Assembly (NCBI RefSeq): GCF_022807995.1
Contig: NZ_CP094351.1
Location: 2,387,001 to 2,451,000, forward strand
Reading direction: 5' to 3'
DNA length: 64,000 bases
From: Pseudomonas orientalis
Lineage (GTDB): Bacteria > Pseudomonadota > Gammaproteobacteria > Pseudomonadales > Pseudomonadaceae
The position numbers were made by a program, and so were the translations under genes. The notes below the pieces were generated by a model. The model made no database searches. It was not told the DNA's origin and saw only the letters and a list, made by a program, of their open reading frames with translations. Below, one piece after another: positions 49,615-59,521 of the stretch (its first letter is position 1; the number at the start of each line of letters is the position of its first letter).

Positions 49615-50672
49615 CAGGCGTTCCTCGCGGCAAAATCGATACGCGGGTCCACCAGGGTGTAGCACAGGTCACCGATCAGTTTTATCAAGAGGCCGAACAG
49701 GGTAAAGATAAACAGCGAACCAAACACCACCGGGTAGTCCCGCGACACCGCTGCCTCGTAGCTCATGCGGCCCAGGCCATCGAGGGAGAAAATCACCTCG
49801 ATCAGCAGCGAACCGGCGAAGAACACGCTGATGAACGCCTGGGGAATCCCGGAAATCACCAGCAGCATTGCGTTGCGAAACACATGGCCGTAGAGCACGC
49901 GGCGCTCGCTCAAGCCCTTGGCGCGCGCGGTCACCACGTACTGCCGGGTGATTTCGTTGAGGAACGAGTTCTTGGTGAGGATGGTCAAGGTGGCGAACCC
50001 GCCGATCACCAGCGCCGTGACCGGCAATACCAGGTGCCAGAAGTAATCGGCGATCTTGCCCACGGTGCTCAGTTCTTCGAAATTCTCCGACACCAACCCG
50101 CGCACCGGGAACCAGTTCAGCGAGGTGCCGCCGGCAAAGACCACGATCAGGAACATCGCGAACAGAAACGCCGGCATGGCATAGCCGATCACGATGGCGG
50201 TGCTGCTCCATACATCGAAGCTGCTGCCATGGCGCACTGCCTTGCGTATGCCCAGGGGGATCGACACCAGGTAGGTAATCAAGGTGGCCCACAGGCCGAG
50301 GGAAATGGTCACAGGCATCTTTTCCAGGATCAGGTCGATCACCGTCGCGCCGCGAAAGAAGCTGTTGCCGAAGTCCAGTCGGGCGTAGCTCTTGAGCATC
50401 AGCCACAGGCGTTCCGGCGCAGGCTTGTCGAAGCCATATTGCTTTTCGATGTCCTTGATCAGTTTCGGGTCCAGGCCGCGGCTGGCCCGCGAGCCGCTGA
50501 TGCCTTCGCCGGCAGCGCCTGCGACACCGCCCCCGCCGATGCCTTGCAGGTGGGCGATGGCTTGTTCGACCGGCCCGCCCGGCGCGGCCTGCACAATAAC
50601 GAAATTCACCAGCAGGATGATCACCAGGGTGGGGATGATCAGCAGCAGGCGCCGCACGATATAGGCAAACAT
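49614..50672 (-). CDS. yejB: Peptide ABC permease YejB
   Basis: A 352-residue DppB-type permease: N-terminal helix ([23 protein letters not shown]), then an approximately 60-residue periplasmic insert with a glycine-rich stretch ([14 protein letters not shown]) typical of the YejB branch, then five more helices and an EAA loop ([19 protein letters not shown]). It overlaps yejA by one base and yejE by one. Confidence 0.92.
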   Translation of the reverse strand: MFAYIVRRLLLIIPTLVIILLVNFVIVQAAPGGPVEQAIAHLQGIGGGGVAGAAGEGISGSRASRGLDPKLIKDIEKQYGFDKPAPERLWLMLKSYARLDFGNSFFRGATVIDLILEKMPVTISLGLWATLITYLVSIPLGIRKAVRHGSSFDVWSSTAIVIGYAMPAFLFAMFLIVVFAGGTSLNWFPVRGLVSENFEELSTVGKIADYFWHLVLPVTALVIGGFATLTILTKNSFLNEITRQYVVTARAKGLSERRVLYGHVFRNAMLLVISGIPQAFISVFFAGSLLIEVIFSLDGLGRMSYEAAVSRDYPVVFGSLFIFTLFGLLIKLIGDLCYTLVDPRIDFAARNA

Positions 50673-52531
50673 CAGCGCGCGCCCCCGCGTTTTTCCAGCT
50701 TGGCGCGCATCTGCTCATTTGTCAGCGGCGTCGGGCTGACTTCCCACCAGGTTTCCAGGGCTTCATCGTTTTTCGCCTCGATGGCCGGGCGGCCGAAGCG
50801 GTTCCACCACGCCGCGGACGTGCCCGGCGGGTAGTAGTTGGGAATCCACAGGTAGTTCCATTGCAGCACCCGGTCCAGCGCGTGGGCGTAGGTGAGCATC
50901 TGCGCCTGGGTGTCGGCCTTGACCAGGCCATTGACCAGGCTGTCGACGGCCGGGTCCTGCAGCACCATATAGTTATTGGCGCCCGGATCGAACGCGGCGG
51001 CGGAACCGAAGAAATTGTACAGCTCCATGCCCGGTGATGCCGTGACCGGAAAGCCGGTGACAATCATGTCGTAATCCCGTGCCATCAGGCGGTTGACGTA
51101 TTGGGAAGAGTCGATGCGGCGGATATTCAAGGTGATACCGATTTGCGCCAGGTTGCGCTTGTAAGGCAGCAGCAGACGTTCCACACCCGCCTGGGCATTA
51201 AGGAAGGTAAATTCCAGCGGCTCGCCCTCGGCGTTGACCAGTTTGTCGCCGTCAGGCTTCCAGCCCGCTTGCTCCAGCAGGGCCAGGGCTTGCAACTGCT
51301 TGTCGCGGATCACGCCGCTGCCATCGGTGACGGGCGCCTTGAACACCTGGGTAAACACTTCATTGGGAATCTGCCCGCGCAGGGGTTCAAGGATCGCCAG
51401 TTCTTCCGGGGTCGGTAACTGGGTGGCGGCAAGCGGGCTGTTGGAGAAAAAGCTCTGCTGGCGGATGTACAGGTTGCGCATCATCTGACGGTTGGCCCAT
51501 TCGAAATCCCACAGCATGGCCAGGGCCTGGCGTACACGGCGGTCCCTGAGCATCGGCTTTTGCACATTGAACACATAGCCCTGGGCCGGTTGCGGCATCT
51601 CCTTGGCCAGATGCGCGCGCTGCAGGCGGCCATCATCCAGGGCCGGGCCGTTATAGCCGATGGAGTACCCGGTGGCGGAAAACTCCCGGTTGAAATCGTA
51701 GGCGCCGCCGCGCAGCACCTGGCGCGCCACTTCGGTGTCGCCGAAATACTCCAGGCTCAGGTGATCGAAGTTGTACAGGCCACGGCTGACCGGCAAATCC
51801 TTGCCCCACCAATCGGGGTCGCGGGTAAAGGTGATGGTGTTGCCGGAGTCGATCTTGCTGACCTTGTAGGGGCCACTGCCCAGCGGCGCTTCATAGCCGC
51901 CGCCGTTGGCGAAGTCGCGGGTCTTCCACCAATGCTCGGGAAACACCGGCAGGGTGGCTATATCCAGGGGCAGGGTGCGGTTTTCATTGCTGGAAAAGTC
52001 GAAACGCACCTGACGCTCGCTTTCGACTTCGACATGCTTGACGTCGGCGAACAGCGTGCGAAAGCGCAGGCTGCCTTGGGTCATCAATAAATCGAAGCTG
52101 TAACGCACGTCTTCGGCAGTGATCGGTTTGCCATCGGCGAAACGCGCCTTGGGGTTGAGATAGAAACGCAGCGACAGCCCGTCGTCGGCGCGCTCCATCT
52201 TTTGCGCAACCAGGCCATAGACCGTGTAGGGCTCGTCCAGGGAACGCTGGGCCAGCGGCGCATACAGCCAGCCATCCACCTGCGACACGCCGATGCCTTT
52301 GTCGATATACGGCAAAACGTGATCAAAGCGCCCGATCTCCAGGGCGGAGCGGCGCAGACTGCCGCCTTTGGGCGCATCCGGGTTGGCATAGTCGAAATGG
52401 CTGAAGCCGTCGGGATATTTGGCCGGCTCGCCGTACACCGTGAGGGAGGCTTGTGGTGCGGCGATCACGTTGGGGCCGGTCATAAACAAGACCAGGGTGA
52501 TGCTGAACAGTTTTGGAAAAGCCAGTCGCAT
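50672..52531 (-). CDS. yejA: Peptide-binding protein YejA
   Basis: A 619-residue extracytoplasmic solute-binding protein family 5 member with a signal peptide ([17 protein letters not shown]). The [28 protein letters not shown] block, the [15 protein letters not shown] core and the length near 610-620 match YejA. YejABEF imports microcin C-type peptide-nucleotides in enteric bacteria; other pseudomonads use it for short peptides. The ATG at 52531 starts the operon yejA-B-E-F. Confidence 0.93.
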   Translation of the reverse strand: MRLAFPKLFSITLVLFMTGPNVIAAPQASLTVYGEPAKYPDGFSHFDYANPDAPKGGSLRRSALEIGRFDHVLPYIDKGIGVSQVDGWLYAPLAQRSLDEPYTVYGLVAQKMERADDGLSLRFYLNPKARFADGKPITAEDVRYSFDLLMTQGSLRFRTLFADVKHVEVESERQVRFDFSSNENRTLPLDIATLPVFPEHWWKTRDFANGGGYEAPLGSGPYKVSKIDSGNTITFTRDPDWWGKDLPVSRGLYNFDHLSLEYFGDTEVARQVLRGGAYDFNREFSATGYSIGYNGPALDDGRLQRAHLAKEMPQPAQGYVFNVQKPMLRDRRVRQALAMLWDFEWANRQMMRNLYIRQQSFFSNSPLAATQLPTPEELAILEPLRGQIPNEVFTQVFKAPVTDGSGVIRDKQLQALALLEQAGWKPDGDKLVNAEGEPLEFTFLNAQAGVERLLLPYKRNLAQIGITLNIRRIDSSQYVNRLMARDYDMIVTGFPVTASPGMELYNFFGSAAAFDPGANNYMVLQDPAVDSLVNGLVKADTQAQMLTYAHALDRVLQWNYLWIPNYYPPGTSAAWWNRFGRPAIEAKNDEALETWWEVSPTPLTNEQMRAKLEKRGGAR

Positions 52532-52608
52532 TATCAGCCTTGAGCACGTTTGACAAAAATAGAGAGCGGTACGTTAACGGCTTAAGCGTCGTCAGTCATC
52601 ACATGCAC

Positions 52609-52634
52609 AACGGCCCGCCAAATGGCGGGCCGTT
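52609..52634 (-). terminator. GC-rich hairpin, possible terminator
   Basis: AACGGCCCGCC and GGCGGGCCGTT form an 11-bp stem with a 4-base loop, 24 bp after the parvulin gene stop. It has no long T-run on the minus strand, so it may need a factor or act as an mRNA 3' end stabiliser. Confidence 0.6.
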
Positions 52635-52658
52635 GTTTACAGCGTCAGCACGGACCGA

Positions 52659-52940
52659 TCAGTCCTGGCGGCTGGTGACTTCCAGCAGGTGATAACCGAA
52701 CTGGGTTTTCACCGGGCCTTGTACGGTATTGACCGGGGCGCTGAAGACGACGCTGTCGAATTCCTTGACCATCTGGCCCGGGCCGAACGAACCCAGGTCG
52801 CCGCCTTGACGGCTGGACGGGCAGCTGGAGTTGGCTTTGGCGACTTCTGCGAAATCAGCGCCGCCTTCGATCTGGGTCTTGAGTTCGTTGCACTTGTCTT
52901 CAGTGGAAACGAGGATGTGGCGGGCGGTGGCTTTGGCCAT
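52659..52940 (-). CDS. Parvulin-type peptidyl-prolyl isomerase (PpiC-like)
   Basis: A 93-residue single parvulin domain (ATARHILVSTEDKCNEL, NSSCPSSRQGGDLGSFGPGQM, KTQFGYHLLEV), clearly related to the copy at 37992 and to E. coli PpiC. No signal peptide, so cytoplasmic. GGAG precedes the ATG at a distance of ten bases. It stands alone between yejA and the DUF1543 gene. Confidence 0.92.
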   Translation of the reverse strand: MAKATARHILVSTEDKCNELKTQIEGGADFAEVAKANSSCPSSRQGGDLGSFGPGQMVKEFDSVVFSAPVNTVQGPVKTQFGYHLLEVTSRQD

Positions 52941-53054
52941 GGGAAATAACTCCTTAAGTGAAAAACGGTGAGCCTACCGGATTCAGGCGGTTATTTCCCG
53001 GCAAAGTTCCACCGGCTTGCCTGACCGGGTGAGGAACGGCCTGGCATGCGCGAT

Positions 53055-53549
53055 TCAGGCCAGAACGATGTAGTCGTTCTGCTGAACGATGGGGGCGTGC
53101 GGGCCCTTGACCAGATGGATATAGCGGCCGTCCACCAGGTCGATGGGCAGGCAGTCGTCGATGTCCATGACCGCGTCGGTGTGGGCCTGGGACCAGTGGC
53201 GCAACATCCGCTGCTTGCCCATGCTCATCGCTTCGCGCTTGTCGCGCGCGACCAGCAACAGGTAGTGATGGGCTTCGCCAAAACTGTTGGCCTCATAACC
53301 GCCGAGGTTGATGAAATACAAGTGCGGCGCATCACCGTGGGGTGCCAATTGGCTGAATTGGACCTGCCAGCCGTCGACACCCTCGACCGCCATCCACGAA
53401 TCGATGTGCACGCCCTTGGGGCTGCCAAACCAGGCGTCGCGCAATTGCGGGTAGGTGGCTTGCAGCGTATCCGCCACGGCAAACGCCACATCGTGTACTT
53501 CGATCCGGGCCCTGGGGTGCTTGCCCCCGAGCATGACAACAAACAGCAT
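53055..53549 (-). CDS. DUF1543-family protein
   Basis: A 164-residue protein beginning MLFVVMLGGKHPRARIEVHD, the DUF1543 signature. The ATG at 53549 gives this start; a longer in-frame reading to 53576 adds nine unrelated residues. The protein has no signal peptide or membrane helix. The function of the family is not known; members often stand alone, as here. Confidence 0.85.
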   Translation of the reverse strand: MLFVVMLGGKHPRARIEVHDVAFAVADTLQATYPQLRDAWFGSPKGVHIDSWMAVEGVDGWQVQFSQLAPHGDAPHLYFINLGGYEANSFGEAHHYLLLVARDKREAMSMGKQRMLRHWSQAHTDAVMDIDDCLPIDLVDGRYIHLVKGPHAPIVQQNDYIVLA

Positions 53550-53655
53550 TGCGAGTGATTCCTGGCGAATGAGCAAAGGCCAACCATACTGCGATTGAAC
53601 CCTTTTGTCCGGTCAATGCCACACTGTTAATTCGCCAATTCATCAGGAGGTTGTC

Positions 53656-54477
53656 ATGCGCACCATCGATCTGGCCGGCGTTCCCGTCCCTGTCATCGGC
53701 CAGGGCACCTGGCGCATGGGCGAAGACCCCAGCCGGCGCCGCGCCGAAGTGGGCGCATTGCAACTGGGTATCGACGAGGGCCTGACCCTGATCGACACCG
53801 CCGAAATGTATGGTGAAGGCGGTGCGGAAGAGGTGGTCGGCGAGGCCATCAAGGGCAGGCGCGACCAGGTATTTTTGGTGAGCAAGGTCTATCCGCACAA
53901 TGCCAGCCGCACCGGCGTGCCCCGCGCTTGTGAAGCGAGCCTTGAGCGCCTGGGTACCGACTACATCGATCTGTACCTGCTGCACTGGCGCGGCCAATAC
54001 CCTCTTGAAGAAACCGTCGAAGCGTTCGAGCGTTTGCGCGAAGCGGGCAAGATCGGCCGTTGGGGTGTTTCCAATTTTGATGTGGCAGACCTGCAGGAAC
54101 TGGCATCCCCCGTGTGTGCAACCAACCAGGTGCTCTACAACCTTGAAGAGCGTGGCATTGAATTCGACCTGCTGCCGTGGTGGCAGCAACACCACTTGCC
54201 ACTGATGGCTTACTGTCCAGTTGCCCAGGGCGGTGCGCTGTTGGCGAGCCCGACGCTAAAGGAAATTGCCCGTCGTCATGAGGCCACTCCCGCGCAAGTC
54301 GCGCTCGCCTGGGTCTTGCGTCAAGACGGCGTAATCGCCATCCCCAAGGCAGTCACTCCCGAACACATACGGCAGAACGCCGCCGCTGCGAAGCTGGTAT
54401 TGGACGAACACGACCTGGACGCGATTGATCGTGTGTTCGGCGCGCCCAAGCGCAAGCATCCGTTGGCGATGGTGTAA
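53656..54477 (+). CDS. Aldo/keto reductase
   Basis: A 273-residue NADPH-dependent reductase of the AKR TIM-barrel family. The tetrad is visible: Asp in LIDTAEMYGEG (with Tyr), Lys in LVSKVYP and His in YLLHWRG; the NADPH-binding loop is IPKAVTPEHIRQN. CAGGAGG precedes the ATG. The natural carbonyl substrate cannot be set. A stem-loop (54486-54512) lies between this gene and the convergent hcp gene. Confidence 0.9.
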   Translation: MRTIDLAGVPVPVIGQGTWRMGEDPSRRRAEVGALQLGIDEGLTLIDTAEMYGEGGAEEVVGEAIKGRRDQVFLVSKVYPHNASRTGVPRACEASLERLGTDYIDLYLLHWRGQYPLEETVEAFERLREAGKIGRWGVSNFDVADLQELASPVCATNQVLYNLEERGIEFDLLPWWQQHHLPLMAYCPVAQGGALLASPTLKEIARRHEATPAQVALAWVLRQDGVIAIPKAVTPEHIRQNAAAAKLVLDEHDLDAIDRVFGAPKRKHPLAMV

Positions 54478-54485
54478 TGTCCGCA

Positions 54486-54512
54486 GGAACGGTGCCTTCC
54501 CTGGACCGTTCC
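54486..54512. terminator. Stem-loop between convergent genes
   Basis: GGAACGGT and ACCGTTCC form an 8-bp stem with an 11-base loop in the 49-bp gap between the aldo/keto reductase and hcp stops. No T-run follows, so termination is only probable. Confidence 0.45.
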
Positions 54513-54526
54513 CGCTCGCGCCGCCG

Positions 54527-55042
54527 TTAGCCGGCCACCGGGCTGCGCCAGTCATCCGCGCCGGACGTACCGGCTACTTCATGGGTCCAGGTGATCTTGC
54601 GATAGCTGAAATAAACGTCCTCCAGATGGGTGAAATGGGCGTTGTCCGGGTCCTGGCAATTGGGCATGCGCGACTGGATGTCCACAATCGTTGCGCCTTC
54701 CAGCTCAACGGTGAAGTAGTGCTCCTGGGTGCCTGCCGAAGAAGTACGAAACCATTCCAACCGGCACGACACTTCCTCCCCCGAGGTCAGTGCACTGAAT
54801 AGCAGGGGCGAGGACTTGTCGAAGACCTTGCTGATCATCAGCGGTTTGTGCACACGCTGGCCGGTAGGCTGGCCCGATTGCGGATCGCGGGGAATGATCA
54901 CCTGATGCGCAAACGCCTGCACCAGAATCTGGTCCTCATGGCCTTCCTGATAAATGTTTCCTACCGAGTCCTGGGTGAATGTACCTGCGGTGATCAAACC
55001 TTGTTTGACGCCGGTGACGGAGAGGTACGCGGGTGTTGGCAT
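54527..55042 (-). CDS. hcp: Type VI secretion tube protein Hcp
   Basis: A 171-residue Hcp family protein (MPTPAYLSVTGVKQGLITAG, then VKDGDEDQILVQAFAH-like GHEDQILVQAFAHQV), which forms the hexameric tube of the type VI system. The ATG at 55042 is the family start; an in-frame codon at 55255 would add 71 residues without similarity. It is divergent from tssA, 479 bp away. A sigma-54-like sequence lies at 55112-55127. Confidence 0.92.
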   Translation of the reverse strand: MPTPAYLSVTGVKQGLITAGTFTQDSVGNIYQEGHEDQILVQAFAHQVIIPRDPQSGQPTGQRVHKPLMISKVFDKSSPLLFSALTSGEEVSCRLEWFRTSSAGTQEHYFTVELEGATIVDIQSRMPNCQDPDNAHFTHLEDVYFSYRKITWTHEVAGTSGADDWRSPVAG

Positions 55043-55521
55043 GACGGGTTTCCTTGTCTGTTTGAGTAGGTGTTCCCGCACGGCGAGGTTGCCGGGCGGG
55101 TAAGTGCCTATAACAAAAAGCGTGCCTGAAAGTGCATGAGTCAATGAAATCAAGGCGATGGAGTTGAAAAGGCCTAATGTGTTTGAAAGTTGCGGGATTG
55201 TTTTGCGATTTTTTTGTATTTTAAGTTGCACATAAGTGCGCAGATAATTGCTCATGGTGATAGGTCAGTGAATAAGCGTATCTGCGAATAACTGAAGGGA
55301 TTTTCACTTGATTAAGTGCGCAAATCGTTGCGCAGGCCACGATTTTAGAGGGTTGTAGGAGATTCCTTAAGTCCCGCTCTGCGGCTTGCTGGTTGTTTTC
55401 AGGGTGGCTAAGGTTCGTTCACTTCGTTGCGTGCTGAACGCAGCTCAAGCGGAACTCTGATACAGATTTTTTCAGTATCAAGTTTGCCTATTCAGACTTA
55501 TTAGTTGTGTGCCGTCCAAAA
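55043..55521. promoter_or_regulatory. Divergent hcp/tssA control region
   Basis: This gene-free 479-bp region is AT-rich around 55200-55260. Facing hcp, the minus-strand sequence AGGCACGCTTTTTGTT (55112-55127) resembles a sigma-54 promoter but has GT instead of GC at -12. TAAGTGCGCA occurs twice (55233-55242 and 55313-55322), and the perfect dyad TGCGCAAATCGTTGCGCA lies at 55317-55334. These are candidates for protein binding. The tssA start has no clear ribosome-binding site. Confidence 0.45.
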
Positions 55522-57075
55522 ATGGTTCATTCAGAAAAGCTCTGCGCTTATTACCAGGAACTTGCACGAACCCCTTGTTCGCCAGGGAGTTTCGCAGGCA
55601 ATGATGTGCGTTTTTCGAGTGAGTTTGAAACAGTGGAAACCGAGGTCGCCAAGACACAATCGATACATGGCGCGAGCCTGCCGGATTGGCCGCAGGTCTG
55701 CGAGATGAGTGAGCGCCTGCTGCGCGAGCAATCCAAGGATCTGCGCGTCGCTGTATGGCTCACCTGGGCGCTGCATCAGCGTGATTCATTTCCCGGGTTG
55801 CTGGCCGGCCTCGTTCTACTGGTTTACCTCTGCGAGCATCACTGGGCACAGGTGTATCCCGCCAAGTCTCGCACCCGCGTTGCCGCGTTGGATTGGCTGG
55901 TGACGCGCCTCGACTCGCTCTTCTCTCATAACGTGTCACTTGTCGACCAGATGCCCTTGTTCCAGGCGTTGCATGAACACCTCATGCGCCTTGATGAGCT
56001 ATTGAATGAGCATCTGGGGAGCGACGCCCCGTTGTTGTTGCCGAGCCGGCGACAACTGGCGGAGCGTCTGGAGCGTGCTACGCAAGGTGGTGTAGAGCCC
56101 GCGGGCATCGCGGGCGTCATTGCCCAGGTCAAGCAGGCGGGCACGCAGTTGCTCAAGCCTGAACCGCCTATCAACAACGAAAAGGACGCCCATAAAGCGC
56201 TGCGCGCTTTACAGGAACAGGCCCGTACGTTATGCGCCTGGTGGTTGCGTCAGAATGCCACCGACCTGCGAGCCTGGCGTCTGGGACGCACCTTGGCCTG
56301 GCTGAGCCTCGTCAACTATCCCGATGCCAACAGTGAGGGGGTGACGGCATTGCGTCCGCTCGCCCCCGACAAGCTTAAACGTTACCAGGATCGCCACAGC
56401 CAAGGCCATCACGCCGAGCTGTTGCTTGAACTCGAGGCCAGCCTGGCGGGCGCATTGTTCTGGTTTGATGGCCTGCGCATGGTCTGGGAATGCCTGGAAG
56501 CCTTGCATGCGGACCAGGCAATGACCGAGCTGGAAATGAGTTTCGCGTTGTTATTGCAACGTTTGCCGAACCTGCCGGAATTGCGCTTCGACGACGGTAC
56601 GCCGTTTGCGGCCCCGGCGACCTGTGAGTGGATCACGCTCCACGTGATTCGCCACTTGCACAAACCCGAGCCTTTCAATGCTGTGGCCGATGTCGGCGGC
56701 GAACCCTGGGAAGCCGCCTTGCAGGCAGTCATGCCGAGCTTGCGCAAGGACGGGCTCAAGGCAGCAGTGAGCGTGCTCAAGCAAGGTTTGCAGAGTGCCT
56801 GCAGTGAACGCGCGCGCTTTCATTGGCGGCTGGCGCTGGCCAGGTTATGCGTGCGTGCGGGCAAGCCTGACTTGGGCAGAATTCAATTGGAACAACTGGA
56901 CCTTGAGTTACAGCACGCGGGCCTGGACCGCTGGGAGCCGGAGCTGGCCCTGCACGTCGGTCGGCTTCTGTATCGCTGCTATGACCTGTTGCCACAAAGC
57001 CACGCCTTGCGCGAAAGCAAGGACGCTACGCACCGCCGGTTGTGCCATGTCGATCTGGAAGCGGTACTCGAATAA
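55522..57075 (+). CDS. tssA: Type VI secretion protein TssA
   Basis: A 517-residue TssA protein. The N-terminal ImpA-type domain is seen at residues 30-150 (DWPQVCEMSERLLREQSKDLRVAVWLTWAL), followed by a variable middle and a VasJ-like C-terminal domain with long helices. TssA caps and primes sheath assembly at the baseplate. The start is uncertain because no clear ribosome-binding site precedes it: the ATG at 55522 and a GTG at 55507 are both possible. It is first in the order tssA-B-C-E-F-G-H, with tssB 24 bp downstream. Confidence 0.88.
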   Translation: MVHSEKLCAYYQELARTPCSPGSFAGNDVRFSSEFETVETEVAKTQSIHGASLPDWPQVCEMSERLLREQSKDLRVAVWLTWALHQRDSFPGLLAGLVLLVYLCEHHWAQVYPAKSRTRVAALDWLVTRLDSLFSHNVSLVDQMPLFQALHEHLMRLDELLNEHLGSDAPLLLPSRRQLAERLERATQGGVEPAGIAGVIAQVKQAGTQLLKPEPPINNEKDAHKALRALQEQARTLCAWWLRQNATDLRAWRLGRTLAWLSLVNYPDANSEGVTALRPLAPDKLKRYQDRHSQGHHAELLLELEASLAGALFWFDGLRMVWECLEALHADQAMTELEMSFALLLQRLPNLPELRFDDGTPFAAPATCEWITLHVIRHLHKPEPFNAVADVGGEPWEAALQAVMPSLRKDGLKAAVSVLKQGLQSACSERARFHWRLALARLCVRAGKPDLGRIQLEQLDLELQHAGLDRWEPELALHVGRLLYRCYDLLPQSHALRESKDATHRRLCHVDLEAVLE

Positions 57076-57099
57076 AAAATCATCAAAAGGAGAAACACC

Positions 57100-57609
57100 A
57101 TGGCCAAAGACGGTTCGGTAGCACCCAAGGAGCGTATCAATATCACCTTCAAACCCGCGGTTGGTGGTGCGCAGGAAGAAGTCGAGCTGCCGTTGAAACT
57201 GCTGGTGCTGGGGGATTTCTCCCAACGTGGGGATCCACGCAAGCTTGAGGATCGCAAGCCTGTCGGAATCGACGGGAACAGCTTTGACGAGGTGTTGGCC
57301 AAGCAGGCCTTGAACTTGACATTGAGCGTGCCCAATCGCCTTCAGGATGAAACTGACGTTGAAGATCTGGCGATCCAGGTCCGGATCAACTCGATGAAGG
57401 ATTTCAACCCCGCCAACCTGGTCGAGCAAATACCGCAGCTGCAAAAGCTGATGGTGCTGCGAGAGGCATTGGTGGCGCTCAAGGGGCCACTGGGCAACAC
57501 CCCGAGCTTTCGTAAAGCTATCGAGCAGGCACTGGCCGATAGCGACTCCCGTGCTCGGGTACTGGCCGAATTGGGACTGAGCCACGCCGATGCCGAACCT
57601 ATTCAGTAA
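57100..57609 (+). CDS. tssB: Type VI sheath small subunit TssB
   Basis: A 169-residue VipA/TssB protein (INITFKPAVGGAQEEVELPLKLLVLGDF, then a conserved RKPVGIDGNSFDEVLAKQ). With TssC it forms the contractile sheath. AAGGAG lies eight bases before the ATG; tssC follows 14 bp after the stop. Confidence 0.94.
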   Translation: MAKDGSVAPKERINITFKPAVGGAQEEVELPLKLLVLGDFSQRGDPRKLEDRKPVGIDGNSFDEVLAKQALNLTLSVPNRLQDETDVEDLAIQVRINSMKDFNPANLVEQIPQLQKLMVLREALVALKGPLGNTPSFRKAIEQALADSDSRARVLAELGLSHADAEPIQ

Positions 57610-57623
57610 AAGGACACTGAACC

Positions 57624-59105
57624 ATGACAATTATCCAGCATGGCCCGCAACCCCAGCCAAAAACCGCCGCCGAGTGCGGCATTCTCGACAACATCATTGC
57701 CCAGACATTGCTGGGTGCCGATGACGAGGCTTACAGCATTGCCAAGCGGGGTGTGTCGGCGTTTATCGAAGAGCTGGTCAAGCCCCACAACCGCGAAGAA
57801 CCGGTCAAGAAACGTCTGGTCGACCGGATGATCGCCGAGATCGATGCCAAGCTCAGCCGACAAATGGATGAAATTCTGCACCACCCGGACTTTCAGGCAC
57901 TGGAGGCGGCCTGGCGAGGGCTGCAACTGCTGATCGAGCGCACCAATTTCCGCGAGAACATCAAGATAGAGCTGCTGAACGTCTCACGGCAGGACCTGCT
58001 GGACGATTTCGAAGATTCCCCGGAAGTGATCCAGTCGGGGCTATACAAGCATATCTACAGTGCTGAGTACGGCCAGTTTGGCGGCCAGCCGGTAGGCGCG
58101 ATCATCGCCAACTACTTCCTGTCACCCAGCGCGCCCGATGTGAAACTCATGCAATACGTGTCCAGCGTTGCCGGTATGGCTCACGCCCCGTTCATCGCTG
58201 CCGCCGGGCCAGGTTTCTTTGGTCTGGAAAGTTTTACCGGCCTGCCTGACCTCAAGGACCTCGGGGATCATTTCGAGGGTCCGCAGTTTGCCAAGTGGCA
58301 GAGCTTTCGCCAGAGCGAAGATGCTCGCTACATCGGCCTCACGGTACCGCGTTTTTTGCTGCGCACGCCGTACGACCCCCATGAATGCCCGGTCAAAACC
58401 TTTGCCTACCAGGAAAATGTGGTCAACAGCCACGAGCATTACCTGTGGGGCAATACCGCTTATGCCTTTGCCACTCGCCTGACCGATAGCTTCGCGCGCT
58501 TTCGCTGGTGCCCGAACATTATCGGCCCTCAAAGTGGGGGAGCGGTCGAGGACCTGCCGTTGCATCACTTCCAGAGCATGGGTGAGATTGAAACCAAGAT
58601 ACCTACCGAGGTACTGGTTTCAGACCGGCGCGAATATGAGTTGGCGCAAGAAGGGTTCATCGCCCTGACCATGCGCAAGGGCAGCGACAACGCGGCCTTC
58701 TTTTCCGCCAGTTCCGTGCAGAAACCCAAGACGTTCGGCATCAGCGAAGAGGGCAGGGCAGCCGAACTGAACTACCGGCTCGGCACCCAGTTGCCTTACA
58801 TGATGGTGGTCAATCGCCTGGCCCACTACCTCAAGGTTTTGCAGCGTGAACAATTGGGCTCGTGGAAGGAACGGACCGACCTGGAGTTGGAACTCAACAA
58901 GTGGATTCGCCAATACGTGGCGGACCAGGAGAATCCCAGTGCGCAGGTGCGCGGGCGGCGTCCATTGCGCGCAGCGCGCATTGTCGTCAGCGATGTCGAG
59001 GGTGACCCTGGCTGGTACCGCGTCAGTTTGAGCGTACGGCCGCATTTCAAGTACATGGGGGCGGACTTCACCTTGTCCCTTGTCGGCAAGCTCGACAAAG
59101 AATGA
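57624..59105 (+). CDS. tssC: Type VI sheath large subunit TssC
   Basis: A 493-residue VipB/TssC protein with the family blocks HPDFQALEAAWRGLQLLIERT, AYGQFGGQPVGAIIANY-like EYGQFGGQPVGAIIANY and LGTQLPYMMVVNRLAHYLKVL. It builds the outer sheath with TssB. AAAGGA precedes the ATG. The stop overlaps a possible tssE start. Confidence 0.95.
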   Translation: MTIIQHGPQPQPKTAAECGILDNIIAQTLLGADDEAYSIAKRGVSAFIEELVKPHNREEPVKKRLVDRMIAEIDAKLSRQMDEILHHPDFQALEAAWRGLQLLIERTNFRENIKIELLNVSRQDLLDDFEDSPEVIQSGLYKHIYSAEYGQFGGQPVGAIIANYFLSPSAPDVKLMQYVSSVAGMAHAPFIAAAGPGFFGLESFTGLPDLKDLGDHFEGPQFAKWQSFRQSEDARYIGLTVPRFLLRTPYDPHECPVKTFAYQENVVNSHEHYLWGNTAYAFATRLTDSFARFRWCPNIIGPQSGGAVEDLPLHHFQSMGEIETKIPTEVLVSDRREYELAQEGFIALTMRKGSDNAAFFSASSVQKPKTFGISEEGRAAELNYRLGTQLPYMMVVNRLAHYLKVLQREQLGSWKERTDLELELNKWIRQYVADQENPSAQVRGRRPLRAARIVVSDVEGDPGWYRVSLSVRPHFKYMGADFTLSLVGKLDKE

Positions 59106-59119
59106 GGCGAGGCCAGGGA

Positions 59120-59521
59120 ATGCGCCACTGCAACAGCTTTTTCGAGCGCCTTGACCCCGACGCGTCCGCCCGTGTGTGCCGCCTGACCTCCGTCGCCGCG
59201 CATCTGACGAAAATGCTCAGTACCCGTGCGGGCAGCGTCCAGACGCTGCCGGATTACGGCTTGCCTGATCTCAATGATATGCGGCTCAGCCTGCATGAAT
59301 CCCTGACTCAGTCGCGCCTGCTGATAGAGCGCTTCATCCAGGCTTACGAACCACGGCTGGTGAATGTACGCGTCAGGGTGCTGCCCCGCGTGCATGAAAC
59401 CTTGGCATTGGCGTTTGCCATTGATGCCGGACTGCTCATTGACGGTGGCACCCAATCTGTCGTGTTCCATGCGCGCCTGGCCGGCGCAGGACAAGTGGAG
59501 GTCTGCGCAGATGGCCTTTAA
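59120..59521 (+). CDS. tssE: Type VI baseplate protein TssE
   Basis: A 133-residue GPW/gp25-type baseplate protein (NSFFERLDPD near the start and LTQSRLLIERFIQAYEPRL in the core). Two starts are possible: ATG at 59102, overlapping the tssC stop, or ATG at 59120 with GAGG seven bases upstream. The second was chosen because homologs begin close to the NSFFERL block. Its stop lies eleven bases inside tssF. Confidence 0.88.
   Translation: MRHCNSFFERLDPDASARVCRLTSVAAHLTKMLSTRAGSVQTLPDYGLPDLNDMRLSLHESLTQSRLLIERFIQAYEPRLVNVRVRVLPRVHETLALAFAIDAGLLIDGGTQSVVFHARLAGAGQVEVCADGL

Noticed and set aside
55380..55400. Sigma-54 promoter facing tssA
   Set aside because: CGGCTTGCTGGTTGTT has correct GG spacing but lacks the CAC element and the -12 GC, so it is too weak to report.
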